From NCBI GenBank assembly GCA_020726505.1, contig JAHLEZ010000064.1, positions 1 through 14,575 on the forward strand: DNA of 14,575 nucleotides, written 5' to 3'. Shown piece by piece: positions 1 through 8,858 of the stretch. Below the pieces are notes generated by a model that was given only the letters and a program-made list of their open reading frames with translations, was not told the DNA's origin and searched no databases. The translations under genes were made by a program, and so were the position numbers. Positions within the stretch are counted from its first letter, which is position 1. Each line of letters begins with the position of its first letter. Source of the DNA: Leptodontidium sp. MPI-SDFR-AT-0119. Taxonomy: Eukaryota > Ascomycota > Leotiomycetes > Helotiales > Leptodontidiaceae.

Positions 1-190
1 AGTGATAACTAAGACGAGAAGAAGAGGGTGATACTCTTTAAGTACACGGCCTATAGTACCTGGATCGAAGTGCGCGGTAAAGAGAGATAAGGTGTAGAAT
101 TAGCTTAGAACTGGTTAGTAGACCCCCAAAAACAGCGACTAAAACCCCCGAAAACAGCAGCCTGCTAACCGTTTCACTGTATAATATAGA
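1..190. other. Moderately GC-rich remnant, no gene seen
   Basis: This short block is less AT-rich than what follows and shows no usable reading frame. Two similar ~21-base units lie next to each other near 119-165, each with a run of five C, a short A run and CAGC. It may be the end of a repeat that continues to the left of the window, but I cannot assign it. Confidence 0.4.
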
Positions 191-1300
191 AAGCTTTATT
201 TATAAAAAAGGTTATTCTTTAAAACCTTAAATCTTATTAAAGAAAAATCTCGTGAATATTAAAAACTATTAATTACTTATTATTAAGTATTTATAACTTA
301 ATTATAAGTAAGTTATTAAATAAATTCTTTTAATTATTATTATTTATTAACTTATTTATTTCTAAGAATACTTAAAAAAATCAAAGAGGTTACGCTTTTA
401 TTAGTAGTTATATTACGTATTATAGAACTTTATAAAGCCTTTAATATAAAAAGGTTCTTAAATAATATTAATATTAATAATAATAAGTTATTTTTATTTT
501 TATTTTTATTAAATACTTCGGATATTATAAAATCCTTTAAGGTAATTAATATATTCAACGCCTTTGAAACAAAAAAGACTTAATAAAAAACTAAAATCTC
601 TTAAGAAAAAGTTTAATATTAATAAGTTTAAAAGTTTCTTTTTAGATCTATTATACTAATAATATCTCGTTTCGAGTAATTACTTTAGTATTATTTTAAA
701 AGATTATTAATTTACTACCCTAAGTAAAAAACTAATTTATTAACTATTAATACTAAATATATAATAAAGTTTAGTTTATATATTAATTTCTTAAAATACT
801 TAAATTTTATTTATTAAAGAAAAAGTCTCTTATTAAAAATAAAATATTATATAAATACTAAAGGAAAAAGAAGTAAGAATTAATAAAGTAATAAGAAATA
901 AAAGATTACTTAAAAAGTGCTTTCTTTATTAAGTTAAAAAAGAAAGGTTCGTTATTTAAAATATAATAAGTGGGTTTAATTAGCTAAGTATAATAAAAAA
1001 GGCTTTAGAATCACTTAGTTAGTTAAGTAAAGCTTGGTTAAGACTTATTATCTTAAATTAGTATATACTAAAATTAATAAAAACAGTACGTTATTTAATA
1101 ATAAAATACAGCTTTTATATTAATCAAAAATAAATTAATATTAATTAATTTAAATTTAACTTAATTAATTATTAATAGTAAAGAAATTAAAAATTATTTA
1201 GATAAATTTATATTTAATAATAAAATTGATTTTATATTATAATTTAAATTCTTATAAAATAAATAAAAATAAAATAAATTAATTTTTTTATACGTAATAA
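191..1300. other. RIP-eroded AT-rich repeat DNA, gene-free
   Basis: About 1.1 kb of very AT-rich sequence in which TpA is common and CpA/TpG are rare. Stops occur every few codons in all frames. I recognise no protein motif. The only internal structure I can support is the first member of the direct repeat pair at 830-990. I read it as a decayed mobile element whose class is no longer visible. Confidence 0.6.
830..990. repeat. Diverged direct repeat, copy 1 (partner at 1690-1855)
   Basis: This segment aligns by eye with 1690-1855. Shared landmarks in the same order are AATACTAAA, GAAGTAA, TAAAGTAATAAGAA, TAAAAGATTA, AAAAAGT and an AGTAGGTTTAATTAG-like end. Differences are mainly transitions, as expected after RIP. 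The copies are about 860 bases apart in the same orientation, so they may be two copies of one element or duplicated parts of one element. Confidence 0.6.
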
Positions 1301-1375
1301 AAAAAAAGACGTACTTAGTCTGACTCAAAATCCTATAGGCTATACCAACAGCATCGGTTGACTACTCCGCCATCT
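1299..1375 (-). ncRNA. tRNA-like sequence, possible SINE or tRNA relic
   Basis: Read on the minus strand, 1372-1361 gives TGGCGGAGTAGT, a good match to the RNA polymerase III A box (TRGYNNARYNGG) apart from one RIP-type G-to-A change. About 40 bases downstream, ATTTTGAGTCA resembles a B box (GGTTCGANTCC) after C-to-T change. The sequence then runs into nine T at 1307-1299, which would end a pol III transcript. I cannot fold a standard acceptor stem between the two ends, so it is not a convincing functional tRNA. A tRNA-derived SINE or a decayed tRNA fits better. The block is GC-richer than its surroundings. Confidence 0.45.
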
Positions 1376-1387
1376 TGTAATACAAGA
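1373..1387. repeat. Short perfect palindrome
   Basis: TCTTGTAATACAAGA is a perfect 7-bp inverted repeat around a single base. It sits directly upstream (minus-strand sense) of the A-box-like sequence of the tRNA-like element. No function is apparent. Confidence 0.5.
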
Positions 1388-1689
1388 CTTATGTTTAGGA
1401 AATACTTAATTTAATATATATATTAATTAATTATTATATAGCCACAGGCCTATAATACTATAACTTAACTAAGTTAATAGTATATATAATTAGTTACTCC
1501 TTACGAGCCTTCTTTTATAAAATTCAAACGACTTAATTACTACTTTAAAAGTATTTACTTTATACTTTACTTTTATATTATATTAATAAAATTAAAAAAT
1601 ATAAGTTTCTTTAATTTTAATATTTATTTTTAATTTTTTTCTTTTTTCTTTAAAATATATCTTTACTTTTTTAATACGTTTTATTTATA
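1388..1689. other. AT-rich gene-free stretch
   Basis: Sequence between the tRNA-like element and the second direct-repeat copy. It has stops in every frame and no recognisable motif. It is the same kind of RIP-eroded DNA as the left part of the window. Confidence 0.55.
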
Positions 1690-1855
1690 TTATATTATTT
1701 TAAATTATTATTACGTAGAATACTAAACAAGTAAAGAAGTAAAATTTAGTAAAGTAATAAGAAGTAAAAGATTAATAAAAAGTACTTTACTCACTTATTA
1801 AGAGGGAAAAAGGTTACTATTTAAAGTAAAGTAAGTAGATTTAGTTAGTTATAAG
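1690..1855. repeat. Diverged direct repeat, copy 2 (partner at 830-990)
   Basis: Second copy of the repeat described at 830-990, same orientation, with landmarks in the same order. It ends next to a small GC-rich island (about 1856-1912). That island could be the unmutated terminus of the element or an unrelated insertion. Confidence 0.6.
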
Positions 1856-2408
1856 TGTGTAAGAAGCGCACCTGGCCGTTTAAGAGGCTTGCGTAAGAGG
1901 TGCCGCTAATTATATACTGTGATAATTATAATACTTAAAACTAAAAAAATTAATTTAATTAATATTAAATTATTCTTATTTTAAAATTAAACGTTTTTTT
2001 AATTACTTAAAATCGCTTATATAAATAAATGATTTAATATATAACTTAATATTATAAGATTATTTTAATATATTAAAACAAAAAGCTACCGCGCTTTTTT
2101 ATTTTTATATATTTAATCTTAAATTAATACAATTTAAAATTAACTAAAAACTTATAATTATAAAAGAATAATTATAAAAGTTATAAAAATATTATATTTA
2201 TATAATATATGTATTTTAATATTTTAAAAAACAAATTCTAAGAAAGTTTATAAATAATAAAAATTATAAAAAATTATAAAAAATTATACTTTTTAATTTT
2301 AATTTTAATTTTAATATTTAACTTATAATTTTTTTTTATGAAATTTATACGATATATATTCTTTCGCTTATTTTCGCTTATCGGAATACTTAAGGGATTA
2401 CTCCGGGG
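1856..2408. other. GC island followed by AT-rich gene-free DNA
   Basis: Bases 1856-1912 form a short GC-rich island without a reading frame. The rest is extremely AT-rich and holds no gene, RNA or repeat that I can identify. The last 70 bases (from about 2340) become less AT-rich and run into the long A tract, so they may be the 3' end of a retroposed element. Confidence 0.5.

Positions 2409-2453
<45 letters not shown>
2409..2453 (+). repeat. Uninterrupted run of 45 A
   Basis: Forty-five consecutive A residues follow CTCCGGGG. A pure run this long in plus orientation is what a polyadenylated retroposon (LINE or SINE) leaves at its 3' end, although slippage expansion of a shorter run is equally possible. 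RIP does not alter A, so purity alone says little about age. I did not find a convincing target-site duplication around it. Confidence 0.85.
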
Positions 2454-2456
<3 letters not shown>

Positions 2457-3400
2457 AAAATTAAATAAAAGGGTACTTAAGACGTAACAAGTAGCTCGTT
2501 ACTAGTCATAATTACTTTAGGGACTAAGAATACACGGAATAAACCGCCTATTAATGATCCCGGAGTATTAATGGACTCGAAAGTGCACGACAACCCTTTT
2601 CCCCTAAAGGGGGGTTCTTAATATTCTTACCACAGAAACGAAGTACTATTACTAATAAATCGGGGTGAAATAAGTAATTAAGACCACTAAGATATGCGTC
2701 ACAAGAACACACGTTATTAATTTGCTTATTTAAATTAGAAGTACTAGTTAATAAACATTATTAAAGCGTTACGTTAACCGAAGATTTTCAATAAATAATT
2801 TAATTTTTTACTTTTAAATATTAAACCTTTATAAATAAACTTAAAACTAAGTTTAAAATTAAAGCCTTAATTACTACTATAATATAAATTAAACACAATT
2901 ATAAACTTAATTTTAAAACTATTTAAAATATTAATTTTAAATTTATATTTATATTTAAATTTCGTTTTTAAATATTAATACCTTTACATATTATATAATT
3001 AGTAATAACTTATTAATATTAATATTTAAAAATAATAATTAAACATATTTATATGCTTTTAAATAAGCTTTTTAAATGTATTTAAATTTATATATATTAA
3101 TTATTAATAATATAATTTGTTTTAATTATTTTCATAATTTACATTTTTATTTATTATTATTATTTAATAATTTAAATGACTTATTTATAAATTAAAATCT
3201 TATTATATTTATATATAAGTATTAAATTTTCTTTATTAAACTAATAAATATTTAATTTTAATTAATATAATATTAATATTATTTAAAAGTAATATTAAAT
3301 ATTAAATTTGATATATTATAATCTATTTAATATAAGAAAACTTAAGTTGAGGACTTTAAAAGTAAATACTTAAAGCCTAATATAACTTCTGTTTCTATTT
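2454..3400. other. Gene-free stretch, GC-intermediate then AT-rich
   Basis: Bases 2454-2790 are of intermediate composition with a few CpG and a small hairpin around CCCCTAAAGGGG (near 2601-2612). No frame is usable. Bases 2800-3400 are among the most AT-rich in the window and contain nothing I can name. They lie downstream of the helicase pseudogene and may include its former 3' region. Confidence 0.55.
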
Positions 3401-3403
3401 CAG

Positions 3404-3900
3404 AAATATAAACCTTTTATATAAGCTTTTTATAAAGAGTTAATATTTTGTAAAGAGCCTTCACTAAAAAGACTCTTAAAATATATAGAATTTATATTAT
3501 TAGGCCGAAGTTCAAGAACTTTATAAAATATAGCTATTACTCGAAATACTAAATTCGGAAATAAACATATATTTGTATCAAAGTCTTTATTCCTTGATTT
3601 TCTAAGCTTATAACATAAAATCGTTAGAAATAAACATTTAAAACAACAACTATCGTCTTGTAATTTAAACTCCGACTTATGAAATTTAATCTTAATTTGT
3701 AATGCAAATTAATTAATTTCTTCGAATTCACAAGATAAAGAATTATGATGACTAATCTCGTCTTTATCTTTAATTAAATTACAAAAAATACAATATTTAT
3801 TCGTATATATCTTCTGAAAATACGTAATTAATTGTATACGTAATAATTTAACTTCTTTTGACGTATTTTATAATTCTAATCGCTTGATTAGAATATATTT
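3404..3900 (-). pseudogene. Helicase fragment: Cys-rich C-terminal domain
   Basis: Downstream of the helicase core the minus strand reads ELYDLC (near 3920) and, after a frame change, YCIFCNLIKDKDEISHH then a Cys. This is a C-x2-C plus His plus Cys arrangement at about 3800-3730. A further SCCFKCLFLTILC lies at about 3655-3615. One TAA near 3707 falls where Gln would fit. I read this as a zinc-binding tail of the same protein. It is not the RQC or HRDC domain of classical RecQ. The frame decays at about 3410. Confidence 0.6.
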
Positions 3901-5429
3901 CTTTACGTTTTAAGCATAAATCATATAATTCTGTATCAATAAAACACTCTTCTAAAATACTATTATTTAAATATAACGATATAAGCCTTTTACGGCAAAC
4001 ACGTTCTCTTAAATAAGATTTAATTAAGGATTATCAATTGAATCATTTTCAAAAGTAATAGTACTAGATTTATTATAAAAAAACGTAGAAATAGCAGGCT
4101 TTTATCTCGTCCGGCTCGACTAGAGCCTTGTAAAAAGCCACTAAATTCATAACAATTTTAAAAATAAGATCGTTAAACGAATATTCGCTCATAATCAAAG
4201 CCTTCTTGTAAACCACTAATACAAACGATTATATTATAAAAGCTAGTAAAATCAGTAGTAAAGCTTTTTAATACTAATTCTTGCTCACTTTTTTAATAAA
4301 TCTGACGAGTATTTACAACAATTTTAAAGCCTCAGCTAATTTATTAACTAATAAAGTAGAAGGGCAAAAAATCATAATCTTATCACGTAAAGTTAAAAAA
4401 AGCTAGATTTTTACTTCAGATATATAACTTTCTATTTCTTTTATTTGTAAATCTAAGCTATTAGATTTAAATTCAAAAGCTTTATAAGAAATATTTGTTC
4501 TTAAGCAATCTGCTCTTATTTTAGCGACTTGATTAAGCTTTAATTCGCTAATAAGCTGCTTTTCATAAAGAAAGAGAAAGTACCAGTTAAAAACACTATT
4601 TGTACTAGAGTTACTAATATCTCTTTAAATCGATACATAATAGTACGATAATTTGCAGCATTTATTAATAAATGACATTCGTTAAATATTATACGATCGA
4701 TTTTATTATTATTTATTAAACTAATAAATAAATTAATAAACCTTCGTCAATAATTGATTCAATACTACTAAACGTAAGAGTTTTTAAACTCTTGTTTATC
4801 TTCGTAATTACAACAAGGAATTCCAAAAGCAAGCGCACGATTATATAAATCACTTTTTAAACCAATTAAAGGAGCAATAACTAAAGTGATATTCGCAGTA
4901 CTTAAGACGCTGTAAATAAATATGTAAGTGATTTACCACTACTAGTAGGTAATATCCCTAAAATATAAGGGACTTTTAAAAGAATACTTCTGATTAAAAG
5001 CTCTTGTTCAGGAATAGTAAATCCGCGTTTTTATTATTTAAAAACTCTTTTAAAAGCTCTAATAATAACGGACTAGTAGTAGTAGCAGTAAATAAGAAAT
5101 TTAAGCTTCTAATTTTAATTTTTCTTAATAACTTGATCATTATTTAAAGAACTATTAATAGAAGAAGCTTGACGAGTATGTTTTCTAGTATTAGATAAAC
5201 TAAATCTAAAGTAGACTCGATTTGCGGCTTTGAATAACGTAAAGCTAAAGAATTTAAAGTAGTTTGCTTATTATTATTAATAACTGTATTATTAATTTCT
5301 AAGTTATTTAAAAAAGAATTAATAATAAAGCTTGATTTATTAACTTCAAAAAAATCAAAATAACGTAAGTAAAATTCTAAATATTTAGACTATAAATCAC
5401 CACGAATATTTCTAAAAGTAGAAGCTTTT

Positions 5430-5951
5430 CTAACCGTAGTTTAATTCTTCGGTTATTATAGAATGATTCATTTGATTAGCTTTAATTAATGAATTATTAT
5501 TAGTAATTAAAGTAATATTTTTTATATTAAGGGGCTCTTGCATAAATTCTCGTATAATAGCAACAATTACTTGTCGATATATTTGAATTATTAAAGGTTG
5601 CCCTATTTTTATAAGAGAATACGACTTTAATTCAGTTGATAAATCACTTGATTGTAAAAATCTTTGATTTATAAAAAAGTAATAAGTACTAATAGGCGTA
5701 TTCTTCGATAAAGATAAATTAATTAATAATTTATTAATGAATGGCTCAACTAAAACCAAATATAATAAAAATGTATAACTAACACTTTGAGGTAAATATC
5801 TAATATTAGAAGCAGCCTTTTCACTTAAATATTGCCCTTTAAACTTAGAGATATTCATAATAAATAAGCCACTTCTGATATCTAGAAATAATTCTCTTAT
5901 ATCTTTACGTGAATTAAGATGCCTAAGCGAGACTAATTCTGTACCGCGCAT
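5430..5951 (-). pseudogene. Helicase fragment: central RGTEL domain
   Basis: A 173-codon open stretch whose apparent Met is internal. The frame continues upstream as LITRLPMRGTEL, and one TAG stop (likely a former Gln codon) lies near 6120. Conserved points are RGTELVSLRH at its start, IRYLP about 45 residues later followed by a hydrophobic LLYLVLVEPF stretch, and IYRQVIVAIIREF near the end. These match the central domain of fungal telomere-linked helicases. The layout of an Arg in an R-G-x-E-L box followed by an RHxxx-like box resembles tyrosine recombinases, which I treat as inference. It ends at a TAG just before the helicase core region. Confidence 0.75.
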
Positions 5952-6208
5952 TGGAAGCCTAGTAATTAAATATAAAATTAAAAGACAACGCTTTTTATAA
6001 AATAATACTTTATTAAAGTATTCTTTTATTTTATTTGTATTAATTTGAAACTTTCCATTAATAAAAGTAAAGAAATTATTCCGTAAAATCGAATTATTTA
6101 ATACTTTATTAAATAACTAATTATTATTTTCTACTTTATTAGGATGAAAATCCTTAAAGTATAAATACGGAGTTGAATTATCACGGTTTTCTACCTTAGA
6201 AAACTCTT

Positions 6209-6724
6209 CTAAGTAATCGTAGAATATTCTTCGCTTGAAATATCTAATAATAAATCATTAATTAAGAAATCATGTGTTTCATTAATTAAATCTTTAAATA
6301 TTAAACGTAAATCACTAACTGAAATAATAACGTTTTTATAACTAATAGTTTCTTTAACTAAAGAATGTACTATTACGTTACTATTACTAGAAAGTGTTTT
6401 ATTTGTAGTAAAACAAAAAGATTTATTTAATAATAATTCGCTTAAAGCAGTACTAGAATCGTTTTTAAATAGATTTTCTATTGAAGCTTTTAAAATATCA
6501 AATAAACTAGTCTCTTCGCGCGCTAATAACCAAAAGGCATTATCTAAAACCATTAATTGCGCGCAATAAATAAACTTTGAATAATAACTAGATAAATCAA
6601 GCGTATTACGAAAGGTTAAATTAGAACGTATACTTTTAATTGTAAAAAACGAGTTAATACAACTATTAAATATATTTATATCTTGCTTTTGACTAAAAAG
6701 CGTATAAATAATATCTGTAATCAT
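6209..6724 (-). pseudogene. Helicase fragment: region between finger domain and RGTEL domain
   Basis: A 171-codon open stretch in a frame different from its neighbours on both sides. It begins at an internal Met, and the frame is readable further upstream into the Ser/Asn/Glu-rich linker (SSDSEYNKE and similar), so the Met is not a gene start. It carries no catalytic motif that I recognise. The segment SSYYSKFIYCAQLMVLDNA has the character and position of the conserved helical region preceding the RGTEL block in this protein family. At its end EEYSTIT is followed, after a frame change near 6210-6215, by DYLEEF, which restores the continuous protein. Confidence 0.7.
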
Positions 6725-7691
6725 ATTTTGTAAAAATACAATATCTTGATTACGTTGTAAATTAGCTTCTTTAATTTTATTAATTAAAGTAAGCCGAGAA
6801 TTATTTACTACTTAAATACTATTAGGCTCTCCAAATAACTAAGTAGATTCTTCTGAATTACTAGATTTATTAGAACTTATATTATTAGCGTCTAAATTAA
6901 TAGACTCGTTACTAATAATACTAGTTTCTTTATTATATTCGCTATCTGAAGAATTACTTGAATTATTTTGATTAATAATACGATTATTATTAATTTTATT
7001 TAAAACGATAATTTAAAGACTTCTTTATATTATTTAAATTATTAATAACATCATTATTAATTAAAGAAGCACTAAAATCAAGTAGTTTTTTTCGGTTTCA
7101 ATTTCAAATAATCGGTTTAAAAGAAATAAAGGCTTAGAAGTCTTATATAACCCCTGTTAAAAACAACGCAAATAAAAAGTAAAGAAATTACTAAAAAAAT
7201 TACAAAGTAATCAACACGCGATTTAGTATTTCGCTAAGACTTTAAAGCCTTTATTAGTTATTTTTCCAGGTTTAAAACTACTTAGAATATTTAAGTGGAT
7301 TTTTATTTAACTAAGTAACTTTGTCTAAAGTTAAATATAATAATTCTTGTAAATTACTAATTATATATTTAATTACTTCTTCAGAATCATTAAGAGGCCT
7401 ACAAAGATTAACTAAATCTTTAGGATTATAATTTTGAACGAATTCTGAATAGCGAGTTTTAACTTGAAAATTAGATAAATTATTATTAAGATTAATTTTA
7501 GGACGAATTAAAATCTGAATAAATACAGTCTCTTTATTAGTTTATTCTAATAAGGAAGCTTCTTTCGCTAATTTAATCTCGTCTAATGCTTTAACTAAAT
7601 TATTAAATAGATTATTAGAATTATTATTACTTATAATAATCTCTTTATCTTTTGATTTAATTTTAAAATAAAATCGATTATTTTCAAGCGC

Positions 7692-8110
7692 TTAGCCGTA
7701 AATTAAAGAGTAATAAGAATTAATTTGATTATTATCAAAAGAACCTTTATAATCTTCTTTAATATGTCGTTCGATTTGTTTTTTATTAGCTTTAATAATA
7801 AAACAAGTATTGATTTGATAACGGAATAAAGAATTATTAATTTTTAATTCAGGAAAAGTAAATAAAGTAAATTCTTTTGTAAATTCAGTAATTAATCGTA
7901 AACTACGATCTGTTTTACTTTTTTTTAAAGAATTATAAATAATTAAAGCTTCTTTAATTAATTTATTCTTTTGTTTCTTTAGAAAATCAAGAAAATGCTT
8001 TTGTTTCAAATGAGTTTCAAAGCCGCTAATAGCACAATTACAAATAGAATATAAAAACAACTCAAAATCAAAATAATAAGAAATAAACGCTAGCTCTTTT
8101 ATACTTAAAA
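7692..8110 (-). pseudogene. Helicase fragment: N-terminal C2H2-like (DUF3505-type) domain
   Basis: The longest open piece near the 5' end covers 8060-7692, but the first codon of that piece is TTG and the same frame reads upstream to about 8155, so it is not a true start. It shows C-x-C (ICNCAISGFETHLKQKH), then His residues after 5 and 10 positions. A second Cys follows about 75 residues on, with RHIKEDYKG after it. This spacing matches the paired Cys/His finger region at the start of fungal RecQ-like helicases with a DUF3505 domain. The frame differs from that of the ATG at 8206, so an indel, or less likely an intron, lies around 8100-8160. A probable DNA-binding role is inferred from the family. 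Confidence 0.75.
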
Positions 8111-8207
8111 AAGCTTCTTTATAAAAGAAATCCCCTGTTTCACGGTATTTACTAATAAATTATTAGCTCGATTAAGGTCAGGTGATACGTCTCTTAAAGT
8201 AGCCATT

Positions 8208-8241
8208 TTGTGACGGTAGTTAATATTAACTACTGTCACAA
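8208..8241. promoter_or_regulatory. 34-bp near-perfect palindrome abutting the helicase start codon
   Basis: The arms TTGTGACGGTAGTTAAT and ATTAACTACTGTCACAA pair over 17 bp with a single G.T mismatch (8215 with 8234) that one C-to-T change would explain. The palindrome ends one base from the ATG (8206). Its position suggests an operator for a self-binding protein, a transposon end or a recombination site. None of these can be shown from sequence alone. Confidence 0.7.
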
Positions 8242-8263
8242 GGATAATAATTAATTAATTAAT

Positions 8264-8274
8264 TACCGTCACAA
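8264..8274. repeat. Third half-copy of the palindrome arm
   Basis: TACCGTCACAA repeats the arm of the 34-bp palindrome 23 bp further upstream of the helicase start. Read on the minus strand the set is arm, arm, inverted arm, so one direct and one inverted repeat share the core GTGACRGTA. Confidence 0.65.
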
Positions 8275-8783
8275 AAAAATCGAAAAAGTAATAAAAAAAT
8301 CACGTTGAAATCAGGTGATCTGAGTGAGGAGGTGCAAGTGAAGAGTAAATAAGTGTTCTAAAGAAGAGAGGGTTTTTTTTAGGCGAAATCGATAAGATAT
8401 ATCCGAAGTTATTAGCTAAGCAACGTAATACGCTAAACCTAAAATATATATTTTATATAAAAATTAATACTTTAATAAAACCTTAAATTTGCTAATTATA
8501 ATAAATTATAATAAGCCTTATTTTGTTTAATAATAAATTACATAAGAGAATTTAAAAGTTATAATTTAAATTCTAAAATTATTTACTTTACGGTTTTTTA
8601 TAATATTATTAATTTTTTTTTTTACTTATTTTTTATAATTAAATTCTAACTTTAATTTAGAGTTATAAGTGTGCTTAAGAAATAAATATAAAATTATTAG
8701 TAAAATTAAAAAGTAGATTTAAATAAAATTTAAAATATTAAAGTATTTATATATTAAAATAAGAAAATAAAATTTATCTTATT
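8275..8783. other. Region upstream of helicase, then AT-rich DNA
   Basis: Bases 8290-8345 are GC-richer and include GGTGCAAGTGAAGA. This could be part of the former helicase promoter or 5' leader (minus-strand sense a CT-rich tract). From 8440 on the sequence is AT-rich and gene-free. A TTATAAGTGTGCTTAAGAAA unit at 8663-8682 belongs to the dispersed repeat also seen at 9028, 10,387 and 10,568. Confidence 0.45.
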
Positions 8784-8858
8784 AGTTATATAGTGTAGTG
8801 GTAACACATTGAGTATTCTTCATACTTCTTTATCTTTGGTTTAATTTTAAATATAACT
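8784..8858 (+). ncRNA. tRNA-like sequence, copy 1
   Basis: A 75-base segment with a perfect 7-bp acceptor pairing (AGTTATA with TATAACT) and a D arm GTGT/ACAC with loop AGTGGTA. The A box TAGTGTAGTGG at 8791-8801 fits the pol III consensus. A T arm TTTGG/TTAAA lies around TTTAATT and forms two G.T pairs that C-to-T changes would explain. The anticodon arm is abnormal: the best stem GAGTA/TACTT leaves extra bases on each side, and no standard anticodon loop results. The sequence could be a tRNA pseudogene or the head of a tRNA-derived SINE. A second copy with the same leader (AAGAAAATAAAATTTATCTTA-like) lies at 9972, so the unit is repetitive. Confidence 0.6.

Larger units (their letters stand above)
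3404..8206 (-). pseudogene. RecQ-like helicase of telomere-linked type, RIP-degraded
   Basis: A superfamily 2 ATP-dependent DNA helicase gene of about 1,500 codons, broken by TAG/TAA stops and several frame changes but readable in order on the minus strand. N-terminus: ATG at 8206-8204 opening MATLRDVSPDL, then a Cys/His region like DUF3505 (8110-7690), an acidic Ser/Asn-rich linker (about 7000-6800), and a central domain with RLPMRGTEL near 5951. The helicase core follows. Motif I PTSSGKS is at 4949-4929, motif Ia VIAPLIGLKSDL near 4890-4850, motif II NECH at 4683-4672, motif III LTGT at 4590-4579, motif V-like ISGLQEGFDY near 4220-4185 and motif VI SRAGRD near 4122-4105. The C-terminus is Cys-rich (CIFC, SCCFKC). 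Such proteins are typical of subtelomeric fungal repeats. The motif order makes the family assignment strong. The 3' end is approximate because late stops may be mutated Gln codons. Confidence 0.9.

Noticed and set aside
1308..1440. Circularly permuted tRNA suggested by TCTTGTA lying just before TACAAGA
   Set aside because: No T-arm or B-box sequence precedes the supposed 3' acceptor strand; the palindrome alone does not support it.
191..2408. Mitochondrial DNA origin because of very high AT
   Set aside because: Neighbouring nuclear-type mobile elements, pol III boxes and RIP-style mutations fit nuclear heterochromatin, and no mitochondrial gene was seen.
5430..5951. An independent 173-codon gene starting at the Met before RGTEL
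   Set aside because: Upstream codons in the same frame (LITRLP) belong to the same conserved domain, and the frame is cut only by a stop at a likely former Gln codon.
6209..6724. An independent small gene on the minus strand
   Set aside because: The Met is internal to a longer readable frame, and both ends join the neighbouring helicase segments across indels.
7692..8060. A stand-alone 122-codon gene on the minus strand
   Set aside because: Its first codon is TTG, the frame continues upstream, and it is collinear with the next fragments of one helicase protein.
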